From positions 92,280,708-92,344,707 of the forward strand of contig OX104127.1 of NCBI GenBank assembly GCA_944470555.2: a stretch of 64,000 nucleotides of DNA. Reading direction: 5' to 3'. The notes beneath the pieces were generated by a model. It had not been told where the DNA came from. It ran no database searches and worked only from the letters and a program-made list of their open reading frames with translations. The position numbers and the translations under genes are program-made. This document shows, in pieces, positions 12,531 to 23,784 of the stretch. How positions within the stretch are numbered: the stretch's first letter is position 1; each line of letters begins with the position of its first letter. The stretch comes from Heterobilharzia americana (taxonomy: Eukaryota; Platyhelminthes; Trematoda; Strigeidida; Schistosomatidae).

Positions 12531-13949
12531 ATTCATTGAACCTATGTTAGACTAACGAGTGTGAGATTGAGGTAAAACACAAGGTGGCTACCTTTTGCTT
12601 GTTAAATCGTGTCCAAAAATAGAGATATACGAGCCAAATAGCTAGACGACAGTGAACAAACTGCCTGAGTGCTTGACCGTATACCTTTTGGTAAACAAAC
12701 AAAAGTATGAGAGGCAGCGGTAGTACTGAACATCACTGAAACATAGAATATTGACTTTAGGCCTCTATTCGCCACAACAGCTGACTATCCAATGCAGATA
12801 GGTTCGCAACTGCTCTGAGAAGATATAAAAAAGATAAAAAAATTGATTATTTCACCAAAAGTAAATCCACCTGGATTGGGCCCCATGAATTTTAGCACTG
12901 ATTCCGGGATTTCGCTGATGTGACGTCACATAAGTCGAGCAGGGCAGAAGCTTGGTCATTAGCACGTGCCTCATTGGGTTTCGTTGCCTTCTATGCGCTT
13001 CGAATAAAAACGAGAGTTGGAGTACCCTGACACAAAGTTACTCAAAGAAATAGCTCAACTGGCACACGACAAGAAAAAGGGAAATCGATAAATGCTAGGG
13101 ACCCTTAGTTTTTGGCAATTCTCTTCTGCTGGTAATCTGTGTTTTAACTTTATGCAAGCTGGAGAACCAACAATTTAACCTGAATATTGTATTCTCGGTG
13201 AAAAGCAGGATTGTGAGGCTGTATCGCTGGGTTAGCCTTCGGATCCCTCGAACCCTACAGGGAATTTTACCGGTAGACCGTTCGGAAGAGTTTACCATCA
13301 CCAATGATGACACTACCTTGAAACCAGTCTGGTTTAAAACGACCAGTACCTCTTCGCCAAAGTTAGCACGAAACATGAAGCTTTTCGCTTTCTTTGGGAA
13401 ATTTTGAAAGTCTGCGACCTACGAATTCCAGCGGTGCACGGATGTGCTTAACTGGTATGAACATTTAAATAAAGGTGAATGAAAAATTAGTTCCCGGTGT
13501 CAGAAACTAATTAAATGAAATCCTTCAACCCAGCTTCCGTGCCTGTCGGCATCCTTCACAAAAGCTTATATTCTGCTATGAGGAAGCTGATATTTCCCTA
13601 GTCAGTGAAAATTGGATAACTCAATGTTAAAGTCAGAGACCTTACTACTGATCTTCCCTCGTCATAACTTAGTTCAGCGGCCCCATAACTTTGCTGGACA
13701 TGTATTGACCGGCAACCAGAACTGAGAACTGGACAGCTACTTCACTGGTTTATTGGTCAGTTATTAGTGAAAATATTGTTTTCTGTGACCAAGTTGCAGC
13801 AAATCTAAAACATGCATTGTGTTTGTCAACCTTGAGGTGTGTAAAGTAGGTGAACAGTAGTTTAGGATTTGTCCTGGTGCGAACTTGACAGACACAAAGA
13901 CCAATCACTAATTATTCGAACTTGTTATATACCCACGAATACGAGACCA
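12531..13949. other. No confident gene
   Basis: A minus-strand frame at 13376-13095 includes NFGEEVLVVLNQTGFKVVSS, faintly like the C-terminal domain of a gypsy integrase, but the match is too weak to call. Nothing else is recognised. Confidence 0.35.
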
Positions 13950-14195
13950 AGGAAGAACACGATAGCGTAGTCGGATGGAATAGTATATTTGGAGGTTATG
14001 CCAAAATACCGATGCGTTCCAACTAACTGGCTAGAGAGTCGAATACAAGCAATGCAATGTAACACGACAGCGTGCCAAATGGCGAGGATGCTTGACCGGG
14101 TGCCTTCAGCTTAGCGAGTCCAGTTAAACTATCAAGGTCAGCATCAATGTCGAAAGTCGTCAACCCCTAGGCTATTGATTTTGGGGAAGTGTGTG
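13950..14195 (+). repeat. Dispersed repeat, copy 1 of a direct pair
   Basis: This segment matches 16355-16580 in the same orientation. Shared blocks include CTAACTGGCTAGAG against CTAACCGGCTAGAG, ATACCAAATGG against GTGCCAAATGG, and AAGGTCAGCATCAATGTC against AAGGTCAGCATAAATGTC, ending GGCTATTGATTTT. The copies are roughly 75-80% alike by eye. No coding potential is evident. Confidence 0.6.
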
Positions 14196-15619
14196 ACGCT
14201 ACAGTAGTTTCAAATGGGTGTCCCTTTGTACTCAGTCAGAATCAGATCTAAATAACCCCCAGATGACCAACAGAAGTAAATATAGCACCCTCACGTACTG
14301 AAAAGCACTAGCAGCCAATAGTGCATCCTTCAGCTTACCACGGAAGAGTCACACCACAGTATTTTCTTCTCGATAACAGACTGTAGTAGACAGCCGAATA
14401 AAATTATGAAAGAAGGTGGCATCCAAACTGTCGCCAAAACTAGTAGTTGAAAAATGTGGTCACCTGACGATCCCCATCTACTTTCTAACCGCGGTCTCAC
14501 AGTTAATTTCTCTATTAGACAGTCCTTTCAGCCATCTCGGAAAGTGCTATATACTCCTAATTTTGCATAAGTTCTGCCTGACGTTTCCTGTAACCCTAAA
14601 AAAACTTCATTGGTGTTTTTACACGGTTTCTGGCTTTTGTTTTCCCACTGCTGTGACGACTGAAGTCTCATTGGTTGTTCATTCTTTCAACTTATATGTG
14701 GGTCTAGTGTTTTGTAGGTCGTTGATAAATGTATTAATTCAGCATCGACATCAACTATCTTGGCTTCTGTTGACAGTAAAAGCTCTCTTCCATATGCATG
14801 TCTTCTCTTGTCTTCACCTGTCTGTGGTATTATGCTTGTGGTAGTTGAAGATCTGATTGGCGTTAAAGTCGATTTGTTTGCGCGTTTGATTCATATCGCA
14901 CGTACGCTATCAGGCCGCACCACTAGTCATAGCAGAAAGTGGCCTATATGGAGAGAGAGATATTTATCTACTTAATTGCTTTTCGTTGGAATTGTAGAGT
15001 GACTATCAGAATGAGGGTGACCAGAGGAAAGATCGTATAAAAATGTGCCTTCCTTTCAATTTGGTGGTAGCAACTGTCCTTTGAACGCATAGATAAAAAG
15101 TCTTGGTCCACTCAGAATTTTCTTTGCTGAGACGATTCTCGTTCAACAAGGTTGAAATCTTCAAGCGCTTAAGTGAAGATACTCGGCAAAGTGCACTGTT
15201 TAAGGAATAATTCACCAAGAATACATGAAAGATGTGTCGAGGTGAATTTTTTGAAATAGTTCAATTGTTATGATTCAATTGAATATTTGTATTTCTCATA
15301 TCAGACCAAAAAGAACATCAGTAGACTTGACTCTGGAACTTATCGTTTTCAACAGAATGTCGAAAATGACAAGTAGAACAGTGTATAGCCAAAGGTTTCC
15401 CAACAACTATGCTGTTTCCTCAGTTCGCAGCTACTATTAGTAAAAAGATAGACTGCAATCGGTAGTTGACCAGTTAGTATACACTTATTCTTATTTGGCA
15501 GTTTCCTGCATTGACCCCAGGGCTAAAAGTGCCTTCAGATGATGATTTGTCGGCGAGTTTGCACTTCTGATTGCTTCGTTGACCTCCAAGTATCTTCACT
15601 CCACCTAATTATATTGGAA
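14196..15619. other. No confident gene
   Basis: The open frame 14416-14844 (plus, 142 codons) is T-rich and hydrophobic through its base composition, with no ordered domain pattern; I do not support it as a gene. The overlapping 14760-14975 frame is likewise unsupported. Confidence 0.4.
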
Positions 15620-15790
15620 TTAAGTGCAGGTGTTTTCATCCCACCCTACTTTGTCGTTGTGTGTTGATGCATGCATTTCAATAACCAAGCTTCTTTCTAG
15701 ATTACTGACCTCATTGGGGTCATTCATTCCATATTTAGCTATGTTCAGATAATCTAACTGACCCCAATCGGCTAGTTTGACCTATGTACT
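15620..15790 (+). repeat. Partial copy of the fold-back family's spacer
   Basis: CCCACCCTACTTTGTCGTTG to CTGACCTCATTGGGGTC resembles 17060-17170 inside the third fold-back copy (CCCACCCTACTGTGTGATTG, TTTCTCTAGATTTCTCATC, TTAGCTAGATTGATAACC). This shows that the spacer is part of the dispersed family and can occur without the palindromic arms. Confidence 0.45.
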
Positions 15791-16143
15791 TGACCTCACA
15801 GTCATTACATGAAATTTGATTGAATTTGGTTAATATTCATTTCTCACCATTCAGATTTATTAACTACAGACTGTTCTTAGTGAATGCATCCATAAGGAAG
15901 ATAACAGCACCAAAGAATATGCCATTGTTTTATTATACAAATCTATCTGATAGTTATCCATTCAAGAGAATAACCTTCTTCATAAAATGATGAAACCTGA
16001 CTGCTTATATGCTTGAAAATAACTCTCACCAGATTTCCTACACCACTTAAGTATATATGTGACCTATTTCGGAATTTGTTTTATGGTTTGAGTAATTTTA
16101 CATTCAAGAACCGAAAAAACTTGAAGTAATCAGTGTTTGAAAA

Positions 16144-16353
16144 ATGTCTACTCAACGAAAGATATTTAAAAAGCTTACCCAGAAAGTTGAAAAAGTGAGT
16201 GAAAGTGTGATAAATAGCATCATAGCTGAAAAGAAATTAGATCTTAAGAAGTTGTTCTTGAGTGAACCTGACAGACGTAGAAACCAATCATTAAGCCCTC
16301 GTGCCTGTAGAATCCCCAAGAGTATAAGACTAAGAAAGAATACCATAACTTAA
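16144..16353 (+). CDS. Small lysine-rich ORF, possible exon or TE ORF start
   Basis: A 69-codon ATG frame encodes a highly basic peptide (MSTQRKIFKKLTQKVEKVSE, then AEKKLDLKKLF and RRRNQS) and ends in a TAA. The upstream context gaaaaATGT has an A at -3. The first 40 residues have amphipathic heptad-like spacing, as in a short coiled coil. It fits no family I recognise. It could be the ORF start of a decayed element, because a dispersed repeat begins right after the stop at 16355, or it could be chance in AT-rich DNA. The antisense frame 16346-16152 is a shadow. Confidence 0.2.
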   Translation: MSTQRKIFKKLTQKVEKVSESVINSIIAEKKLDLKKLFLSEPDRRRNQSLSPRACRIPKSIRLRKNTIT

Positions 16354-16354
16354 C

Positions 16355-16580
16355 CAGGTAGCATTAGTATATCCGAAGAAATGTGCCCAGATATCGGTGC
16401 ATTTCGACTAACCGGCTAGAGGATAGTGTATGACTAACCCAAAGTAAGATTACAATATACCAAATGGAGAGAACACTTGACTAATATGCCATGAGTTTAA
16501 CCACTCAGTTAAAACTATAAAGGTCAGCATAAATGTCCAGTCTCGTCGAACTTTAGGCTATTGATTTTAAAGAATTAATT
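16355..16580 (+). repeat. Dispersed repeat, copy 2 of a direct pair
   Basis: It is homologous in direct orientation to 13950-14195, sharing the CTAACCGGCTAGAG, ATACCAAATGGAGAG, AAGGTCAGCATAAATGTC and GGCTATTGATTTTA blocks. Divergence is high, so the copies are old. Confidence 0.6.
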
Positions 16581-16756
16581 CCCAGTGCAAGATCTCATGC
16601 ACTTGGAGATTAAAAGTTGCGCTGCCAAAAGCCATCCACTACCGATCTTATGTGATAGTACTAATACTGTCTGTTTCTCAAAGATTCATCAACATCCACC
16701 TGTAACTGTTTCTTACAAATAATTTAAGTGTAAAACTTGAGCACTGTGGTCAAGTG

Positions 16757-17429
16757 TAATTCCATTTTAGTCTGTTTATTAGAAATATCACACAGTGAAA
16801 CAGTAGCATTCACTAGATGACGTTTCGGACACAATTCATTGTCCATATTCATATCAGGTAACTCCACAACTTCGAGACAGTCTTTATATATTCCTAGTTT
16901 TCTCTCTTTCTTCTGTGATGACAAGGGTGGTAGAATTTTCCATATATCTGAGACAGGTGCAGCATCATTTTGATTGCATATGTTTGGTGTTGATTCGATA
17001 AACAAAGATTCGGATATCAATCTCTACCTCCACCCAACTAAGTTAGTTTTCAACACTGTCACCCTATCCCACCCTACTGTGTGATTGTGTGTCATCGCAT
17101 GCAGAGCTATAGCCGAGTTTTTCTCTAGATTTCTCATCTTATTAGGATCTACTGATCTTGATTTAGCTAGATTGATAACCGAATCTTTGTTTATCGAATC
17201 AACACCAAACACATGCAATCAAAATGATGCTGCACCTGTCTCAGATATATGGAAAATTCTACTACCCTTGTCATCACAGAAGAAAGAGAGAAAACTAGGA
17301 ATATATAAAGACTGTCTCGAAGTTGTGGAGTTACCTGATATGAATGTAGACAATAAATTATGTCCGAAACGTTATCCAGTGAATGCTACTGTTTCACTGT
17401 GTGATATTTCTAATAAACAGACTAAAATA
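16757..17429. repeat. Fold-back repeat, copy 3 (longest arms)
   Basis: Arms at about 16757-17023 and 17169-17429 are inverted copies of about 265 bases separated by about 145 bases. They differ at only a handful of positions by eye. Each arm keeps an open reading frame read away from the centre, with shared stretches DAAPVSDIWKIL, KKERKLGIYKDCLEVVELPD and VNATVSLCDISNKQTK. I cannot identify this peptide. Open frames preserved in both arms might mean that the arms came from a coding or recently active parent, or only that the arms are young. The same sequence, shorter or more decayed, lies at 2063 and 7169. Confidence 0.8.
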
Positions 17430-17744
17430 TTTCTTACAAAATTAATCCTACTCATTTAGATGAGATCTGTCAATGGAGAATGAAGTACAAACTAACAGTC
17501 AAATTGTTAGTGTTTTAGCGGTCACATTAACCGCAAAGTTATTTCTGAAGGAATAAACCTTAACTAGAATGGTCAATTCATGCAGGAGAGAACATGTTCG
17601 AAAACTTTGTTATCATTCATTATACACCGGACAACAATTTGAACGTGACAACACTTACCTGTGTATTTCTACGTTATATAAGCTCATTGACTCCACCTAC
17701 GGATTATTAATTCATAACATAAAACTGAATGTTAATGATGAGTA

Positions 17745-17940
17745 GTAGCCAGCAGTAGAATCCAGGACGCGTGTTTCATCTTATTTGGTGCTCGTCAGCC
17801 GGATGTACCTGCCTCCCAGTGACCAATGTTGTTACAACTGAAACTTGAACCCGGGACCGATCCCTTGAAACGCCAGAACGTTACTTACTGGGCCATCAAG
17901 TCACGACAGCTACTTCTTGTGCGACGGGTATAGTTTTATT
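17745..17940 (-). repeat. Sm-alpha-type tRNA-like SINE
   Basis: On the minus strand an A-box-like TGGCCCAGTAAG and a B-box-like GGGTTCAAGTTT, spaced as in a tRNA, are followed by a hammerhead-like segment ending CCTGGATTCTAC. This is the layout of the schistosome Sm-alpha SINE, transcribed by RNA polymerase III. A further upstream stretch (17935-18030) resembles the 22080-22180 copy. Confidence 0.7.
17752..17818 (-). ncRNA. Hammerhead ribozyme relic (Sm-alpha)
   Basis: The minus strand reads ACATCCGGCTGACGAG, then CAAATAAGATGAAACACGCG and TCCTGGATTC. The CTGANGA and GAAA boxes and the CGTC cleavage triplet are present, but stem II (GCAC against AGAT) no longer pairs. Self-cleavage is therefore unlikely. 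The assignment to hammerheads follows from the known Sm-alpha ribozyme. Confidence 0.6.
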
Positions 17941-18067
17941 ATTGTCACTCTTATTATCTCGTCACTGATTGGACTGAATTGATTGGTCTTGATTGACTTC
18001 TGCGCTGATCCCTCGAAATCACCTGTTTCAGTTATATATTAATGATGGATATGCACGCCGTACAACA

Positions 18068-18235
18068 AGTAGCTATCATGACTGGATAGCCTAGTGAATA
18101 ACGCTGTGGCGATTGAAGCGATCGGACCTGGGTACGAGTCCCAGTAAGGACAACATCGCTCACTGGGAGGCAGGTACATCCACCTGATGAGTCCCGAATA
18201 GGACGAAATATCCACCCTGGATTCCACTACCACCC
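18068..18235 (+). repeat. Sm-alpha-type tRNA-like SINE, plus-strand copy
   Basis: The copy has an A-box-like GGATAGCCTAGTGAATAACG, a B-box-like GGGTACGAGTCCC and then GGGAGGCAGGTACATCC leading into the hammerhead. Its order and spacing match the other Sm-alpha copies here (17745, 21935, 25690, 45750). Confidence 0.75.
18165..18227 (+). ncRNA. Hammerhead ribozyme, best-preserved Sm-alpha copy
   Basis: Both catalytic boxes are intact: CTGATGA at 18184-18190 and GAAA at 18205-18208. Stem II (GTCC against GGAC, loop CGAATA) is perfect. Stem I (ATCCA against TGGAT) pairs except for one C-C mismatch next to the core. Stem III and the cleavage site are altered: the usual CGCGCGTC has become TATCCACC, so the NUH triplet is lost. 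In the known Sm-alpha ribozyme cleavage falls after that C. This copy keeps the fold core but is probably inactive. Confidence 0.7.
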
Positions 18236-18849
18236 ACTATCCATCACTAATATATAACATACACGCATCTACGCAAGAGCCCATATGCCAATAGAGAACG
18301 ATCAATTAGGTCCAATGAACGACCGGATAAAACAAGTGACAACAATAAAACTGAATGATACGGCTGGATGGCAGTTACCGATGCGATTGAACTCCACTCC
18401 TATTATACTCAAGTGATGATAACCTGAAGCCTAACAACAATCAAAAGTATCGGTTTGAAAAGAACAAGAGCAAACATTGAAGCAAAATAATATAGATCCA
18501 TATTATTAGGGATAGTACCTCCAACTCCAGTGAATTCCGATCGTAGGTCATTCAGAAGCAGGAAATACACGTTTATAAAATCATGTACTTAGTTGGAAAG
18601 GAAGCCATAACGGATAAAGATAGGTTTTTATTCCTTCAGAATAGGTGTTGATGTTTGTCCACAAAGTCTTTGGGAGTGAAAGGAAAAATTAATACTTATT
18701 TCCAGTTCTACATAAAGACTAGAATAAGAGACAAGTGAACCACACATAAAAAAGAATCAATTGAAAGTTGGATTGATAGATAACCAATAATTTAAGTGGA
18801 AGGAGAAACGCAAATCAACTTCCAAAAAACTGAGTATTTCTTCTTTATT

Positions 18850-19075
18850 TTCAGGTTGGTATTCTTTATGGAATGACATCAAGTGGAGAGTCATTGGGAA
18901 TTTGGGAGCACTGAACAGGTGATTCATCCTAGTATGGCACTTCTCACCAGTGCGCGCCTATGATCTTACGACGGATTGAACCAAATACCTTCAGGTTCCA
19001 TGCCCAGTACGTTACCGTTGGCATCGTCGCTTGGCGATAATCCACTGGACCACATTTCCTACTTCTCTCATTTCA
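18850..19075 (-). repeat. SINE family 2 (tRNA-like, hammerhead-like), copy 1
   Basis: The segment is related to copies at 23785, 33740, 57899 and 59886: a GACATCA-G-GGAGAG block, GGGAGCACTGAACAG, CCTAGTATGGCAC, then a tRNA-like part with a B-box-like sequence read on the minus strand. Its hammerhead-like core is decayed (CTGGTGA and GAAT in place of CTGANGA and GAAA), but the presumed stem I (GCACTG against CAGTGC) is perfect. Confidence 0.6.
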
Positions 19076-20084
19076 TGAAATAGCACGATCACCCTACAAA
19101 ACTCGAGACTTACCTAATGTTTAACATTTGAACAACGACCAGTCATTACAGTTTACCTGATAATAGTTACTATGAAGTGAATAAAGTCTTTTCGTTCAGC
19201 AAGATGTTAGTCGCTAGAGAATCATATTCACAAGAAATACAGTTAAATAGATGATTCTACGCGTCCTAACAGGTTTCATATCATACACTAAACATATGTG
19301 GAATAAAGCAAAGAAATCCTGGATTATTTTTGTAATTATTCATTTCAATTCATGCGCTAACATGATAATTCATTCAACCAACAGGTAGACTGTCAACAAA
19401 AAAGATAGGTTGTATATATGATTGGTTAACAAACAAACGAACTAAATTATGACAACTTTTGTATCGTAAATCTCGAACAGGTAAGGTGAAGATATTAATC
19501 TATGTGCAGTAGGCAGATTGGTAAAATGAAGCAGTGCCAGTGAGAAAAACTAACTTAAGACTCAAAGGAATTCGCTTAGAACATTAAACAACTAGAATTG
19601 GCTGTTTCTTATGAAGAAAGATATAGATAACATAAAAATCACTATAAAAATATATTTCTTGCAGTGATCAAGTGTACAACAACCTATGGACAGGCTCCTG
19701 TTACTCTAAGTAGTGGTTAAGTTTTTGAAGCAGTGCGTAAGCGCAATCTTATTGTCTCTTATCTACGCAAACACCTCGTTTCAACTAAAAAGAGAGTCAG
19801 GTCAGTATCAATTCGAAAGCTTTAGAGAATAGTCATCTGCCAGTAGCAGTTCTGAACATGACCAATCATCGTCGAAACCCATGGTAGTATCAAAGCTAGA
19901 ACCCGACATTCGGATCAACGCTTAGGAAAAACTATCCAGTCCTAAATGAAAACAGTTAGTCGGATTTTACTAAGTGGATAGCTTATACTGACGAGAACTA
20001 CCGTTTTCAATCGCTACATTGATGGTTTGACAAGTTATAAGGTCGATTAAGATGCGGATGATAATAATAGACCGACGGACAAAA
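19076..20084. other. No gene recognised
   Basis: AT-rich sequence with no repeat or coding motif I can place. Confidence 0.5.
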
Positions 20085-21480
20085 TCAACGTAGAATCTCG
20101 TATACAACTCCATCGGTTCAACTTGCCAGATTTCATAGTAGTATACAGAAACACATGGATAAAAGAAGAGTGATATCAAAGTAGACGTTTTGTGAGAGAA
20201 TAAAAAATCCGAAGATAACGGCTAGTTCAAATATTCAAGCTTCAGAAGAAGTCAAGGATGGAATACATCTGCGCTACTGCGACCAATCTCCAGCCATGTC
20301 ACTTAGAGGTCCTGCCCACTGATTCCAACAGCTTTGGTGACCCCAGCCAGTCCCTCTTCATCTACCGAAACACCTCGGACCAACAGACAGAGCCTTCACC
20401 GCATGTTCGTCTGACTACCTTGAAGCCTCTTCTAATCTAATCCAGCTTCCGCTAGAGGGCCACGTCGAGATAGGCTGTGACTCGACATGCACAGTACATA
20501 TCCAAACCATCTCAGTTGATTGAGGTTCCCAACCTCATCAATCGACCTGCCTGTCTTATTTAGTACACTCCGCCTGACCTCAACAGTGCTCATACAGTGA
20601 TTCCATCAAACATAAGCAATGCTATAAAGACATCTGTGATCAAAAACCTGTAATTGCTTCACATCATCTACTTTCAACAGCCATGTCTCACAGCTATACA
20701 GGAGGATAGAACGCACTCATGTGCAGTATACTCGTCCTTTGATAGATAGTCAGATAGCTCTCCAGTCGGTGCCACAGATAAAATATGTTGGCAAATGCCA
20801 GGTGGGCTTTCTGTACCCAAGGTGAGATTTCGTCAGCCACCATGCGATTCAGACTGATTACACTCCCCAAGTAAGCGAAATTTTTCGACACATTTCACCA
20901 CTTCGCTCTGTATCGTTAAATTGGGCGTACTTGCAACAGGCCAGTCCTGAAACATCATCTTACATTTGAAAGGTGATAAATGCATGCGGAAAAAACATAC
21001 TCAGATTTCTGCTTGTATCCAGAAGACCCTGCATCTTGTCAGTGTCTTTATCTTACAGGACAATATCGTCTGCATACTCCAAGTAAACCAGATGACCTGC
21101 AAGGAGTTGTTTAATCCCTGTGAAGTCAAACATATCTAAGGTAATGTCCATTAGTACGCCTATGAAGAAGTTTAATAAGAAAGGTGACAGTGCACATCCC
21201 TGCCTGACATCACTTGTTGTCGTCAATCCACATGGCGACTCTCCGTAGTCCCTGAGACGGCTGCGTGAGTTCGAGAAGAGAGCTTTCATTGGCGTCAAGT
21301 ATTTATTCCGTACTCCCTTCACAGTCCGACAGTGCCACACCTCACGGTCGACAAAATCAAATGCCGCCTTCGGGCCAAAAAATATGGCGTGTCACCCACT
21401 GGCTGGTATGTCTGCATCTCACAACCTGTCAGAGGGTGAAAATATCCCTCAAACTACTTTGTCTGAAACCTGCCTAGTTT
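20085..21480 (-). mobile_element. RTE-clade retrotransposon (second family): RT palm to 3' end
   Basis: On the minus strand the RT palm is clear: KYLTPMKALFSNSRSRLRDY, TTSDVRQGCALSPFLLNF, and LEYADDIVL at about 21080-21053 with both catalytic aspartates kept. Next come FAYLGSVISLNRMVADEI and VQKAHLAFANIFYLWHRLES, the usual thumb and C-terminal region, then the 3' part with the TCTGCGCTACTGCGACC tail shared with 36.0, 40.9 and 56.0 kb. The N-terminal half and the endonuclease are absent, as in 5'-truncated insertions. Frameshifts near 20900-21050 break it. The family is distinct from the element at 27.8-31.5 kb, whose catalytic box is FADDL. Confidence 0.75.
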
Positions 21481-21934
21481 TCTAGAGTTTGCTGTTGACG
21501 AGATTCAGTCAACCGTTGGATAACTACGAACCCTAGGAACTTAGACACAATATTAGTCAAGCCAATTACCGTATGGTTGTCACAAGAAGACTTCTCTCCC
21601 TTCAAACAGATGATCAGTGAAGTAGACTAGTCTGATGGTACTACCTCTAATTCCCACACACTACTCTAGACATTCGCTAGACTACAGACTTAAACACAAT
21701 TTTAATCTGTATAGGTCCATAAATACTAGGATATATCAATTTTCCATTTCATTAAACACAAAGTGCCGATCAAAGTTCGTATCTGATTTGGAATAATCAA
21801 AAGTTGCATATGAACTTCGCGGACATCTTACGCATACACAGAAGCACTAATTACTGTTACGTGAAATAATAACAAGCATCGTAACAGCCATGCATTCATT
21901 GATAATTTTTTAGACCCCTTTAAGATACTAATTA
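21481..21934. other. No gene recognised
   Basis: Nothing identified between the RTE fragment and the next SINE. Confidence 0.5.
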
Positions 21935-22180
21935 TGAACAGCTGCTAACAACGGGATTCAGGACGTGCGTCTCGTCCTGCCTTTTAGTGAGCAATGCTGT
22001 TCTCCCTACGACTCGAACCCAGGACCGGTCGCTTCAAACACCATAGGGTTATCTAGGTCATAGAGTCGCGATGTCCACTTGTTGTGCGACGGGTGTAGTT
22101 TTTATGTTGTCGCGTCATTGGTCTGTCTCTATTGGTATACATGGCCTTCTGCGCGGAAGCCTCGATATTACCTACATTAC
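21935..22180 (-). repeat. Sm-alpha-type SINE, decayed
   Basis: GGGATTCAGGACGTGCGTCTCGTC at the left end is the decayed 3' hammerhead part. It is followed by a tRNA-like part (minus-strand B box within GACCGGTCCTGGGTTCGAGTCG; A box near CTAGATAACC) and a tail similar to 17935-18030 (TTGTGCGACGGGTGTAGTTT). Confidence 0.6.
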
Positions 22181-22544
22181 AATCTTCTATTGAAATATCT
22201 TTCTCCTTTGCTACAGTTTATCCTGAAATTCGATTTAACTTAACAAGTAATGTGATAATCCATACGCTAGGCTATTAGCCATACCTTCTACATGAAAGTT
22301 ATTGACACTAGAGAATGAATGAAAGTTCAGCGAGTCAAGTCGTGTCCGAATCCATAAAGCACTGTTTACAAGTTGAACACCTAGGTTAGCGAACTAGAAC
22401 TTATTTCTCGTCGTAATAATTATTTCTGCATAAATTCCTGTTTAGTAAACCAACGCTACCATTAGTATTAAGAAGCACAACTATCTACCTATAGTACGTA
22501 TGATAAAACTTAACCAACCACAACAAAAACCCTATCAGTGCGTT

Positions 22545-23065
22545 GATTACCAGGTAACTGATGCCCCTCTACGATTCGAACCCACGTAGCACACTGATAC
22601 AGTTATCACTGAGGCATTTGGGCCAGGAATAACCTCCTGTAGGACTGGGTTAGGTACAACGATTAGTCGCTGGGAGGTAAACAACTTTATATTCTCTCGT
22701 CACGGGTGCTGATCGAATTCTATCGATCATTTTGCAATATGGCCAACAGGCTAGGAGACTCACCATCGCAATGCACTTTGATTGAGGTTAGTTGGATGAA
22801 GGCAATCGGCAGGAAGCCCTGCTCAACCAAGGTTTCGAGCTTGTTGGTATTCGTCAGTTAGGCACATCTGAAACCTCAAGGGAACTGATCCCCCCCCCCT
22901 CTGAGATTCGAACTCACGCCGTTCAGTGACGTTATCACCGAGGTATTTGCGCCATGATTGACTTTCGGCAAAATTGGATCAGATAACCTGATTGGTCACT
23001 AATATCACTAGTTGAATAGCTTCAACGAGCAATTATCTACAACATAAACAACAACCAAGTCATTC
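22545..23065 (-). repeat. tRNA-like SINE cluster (third type), two or three copies
   Basis: Two segments show minus-strand B-box-like sequence, GGGTTCGAATCGTAG (about 22570) and GAGTTCGAATCTCAGAGG (about 22905), each with A-box-like sequence GCCCAAATGCCTC or GGCGCAAATACCTC at tRNA spacing. A segment at 22710-22875 (CAGTTAGGCACATCTGAAACC) recurs at about 24340-24400. A run of C residues lies at about 22891. These look like tandem or nested copies of one tRNA-derived repeat. Confidence 0.55.
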
Positions 23066-23784
23066 AGATTGAGAAATAATTTCAAGTCAGTGAAACAAAA
23101 ACACTATGCATATTTTTACAAGATGAATGAGTAACGGAAAAATGGAGAACTATTTTATCCAACAAACACAAAAATATAACAATTCACAAATATACAAATT
23201 AGTAAGTATAACACTCAAGTTTCCTTTTAAACTTTGCACAGAAAGAAAACAAAACCAAAAAACCAAATTACATAACACTGGAACAAAATATAGATAATTT
23301 AATTCACAACAGAACAAAAGGATAGAAGAGATGTCAGTATATATGACCACCTATTGATTGAGATATCAATCACAACAACAGCAACAATAACAACAAATCA
23401 AATTTGTCATTCTATTGTCAATCTATACATTAGAATTGTGAAAAATGCACCAATAAACATCGAAAATAATCATAAATTAAAACAAAATATTATAATATTG
23501 ACAATCAATGGCCTCAAAAACGATGAAAAAATAGTTTAGGCGTAAGAAAAAGACAAGATTAAATTATATTTTTATTCTGAATGAAAATAAACAACAAAAT
23601 ACAACTGGAATCACGCAATAAGAATAAATTTGAAAGCCCGAAAAAGAGTAATGACCCATGAAATGAAGTGGAACACGTTACATTGATCGACGATTTGTCA
23701 TATGTTCATCCAACAAGTAACTAAAACACACAAAAAAAGAAGTCAGAAATAGTTTAATTCCTCATTTGGAGGTTTATGAGGATT
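23066..23784. other. AT-rich, no gene
   Basis: Strongly AT-rich. The open frames at 23150-23350 (minus) and 23354-23539 (plus) have composition-driven residues (I, N, K or F, L) and no motif; they are not supported. Confidence 0.5.

Noticed and set aside
13095..13376. Minus-strand frame resembling an integrase C-terminal domain
   Set aside because: Only a short VLV-type resemblance; not enough to support a call.
14416..14844. 142-codon plus-strand open frame with hydrophobic stretches, considered as a membrane protein
   Set aside because: T-rich composition explains the hydrophobicity; there is no ordered domain, no homology to recognised families, and no convincing splice or start context.
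16144..16353. Treating the lysine-rich ORF as a confident small protein gene
   Set aside because: AT-rich codons, short length and the absence of any relative leave chance as likely; kept only as a low-confidence feature.
22545..23065. Genuine tRNA genes at B-box matches
   Set aside because: A and B boxes are present, but cloverleaf stems do not form and the flanks are SINE sequence, so these are tRNA-like repeats.
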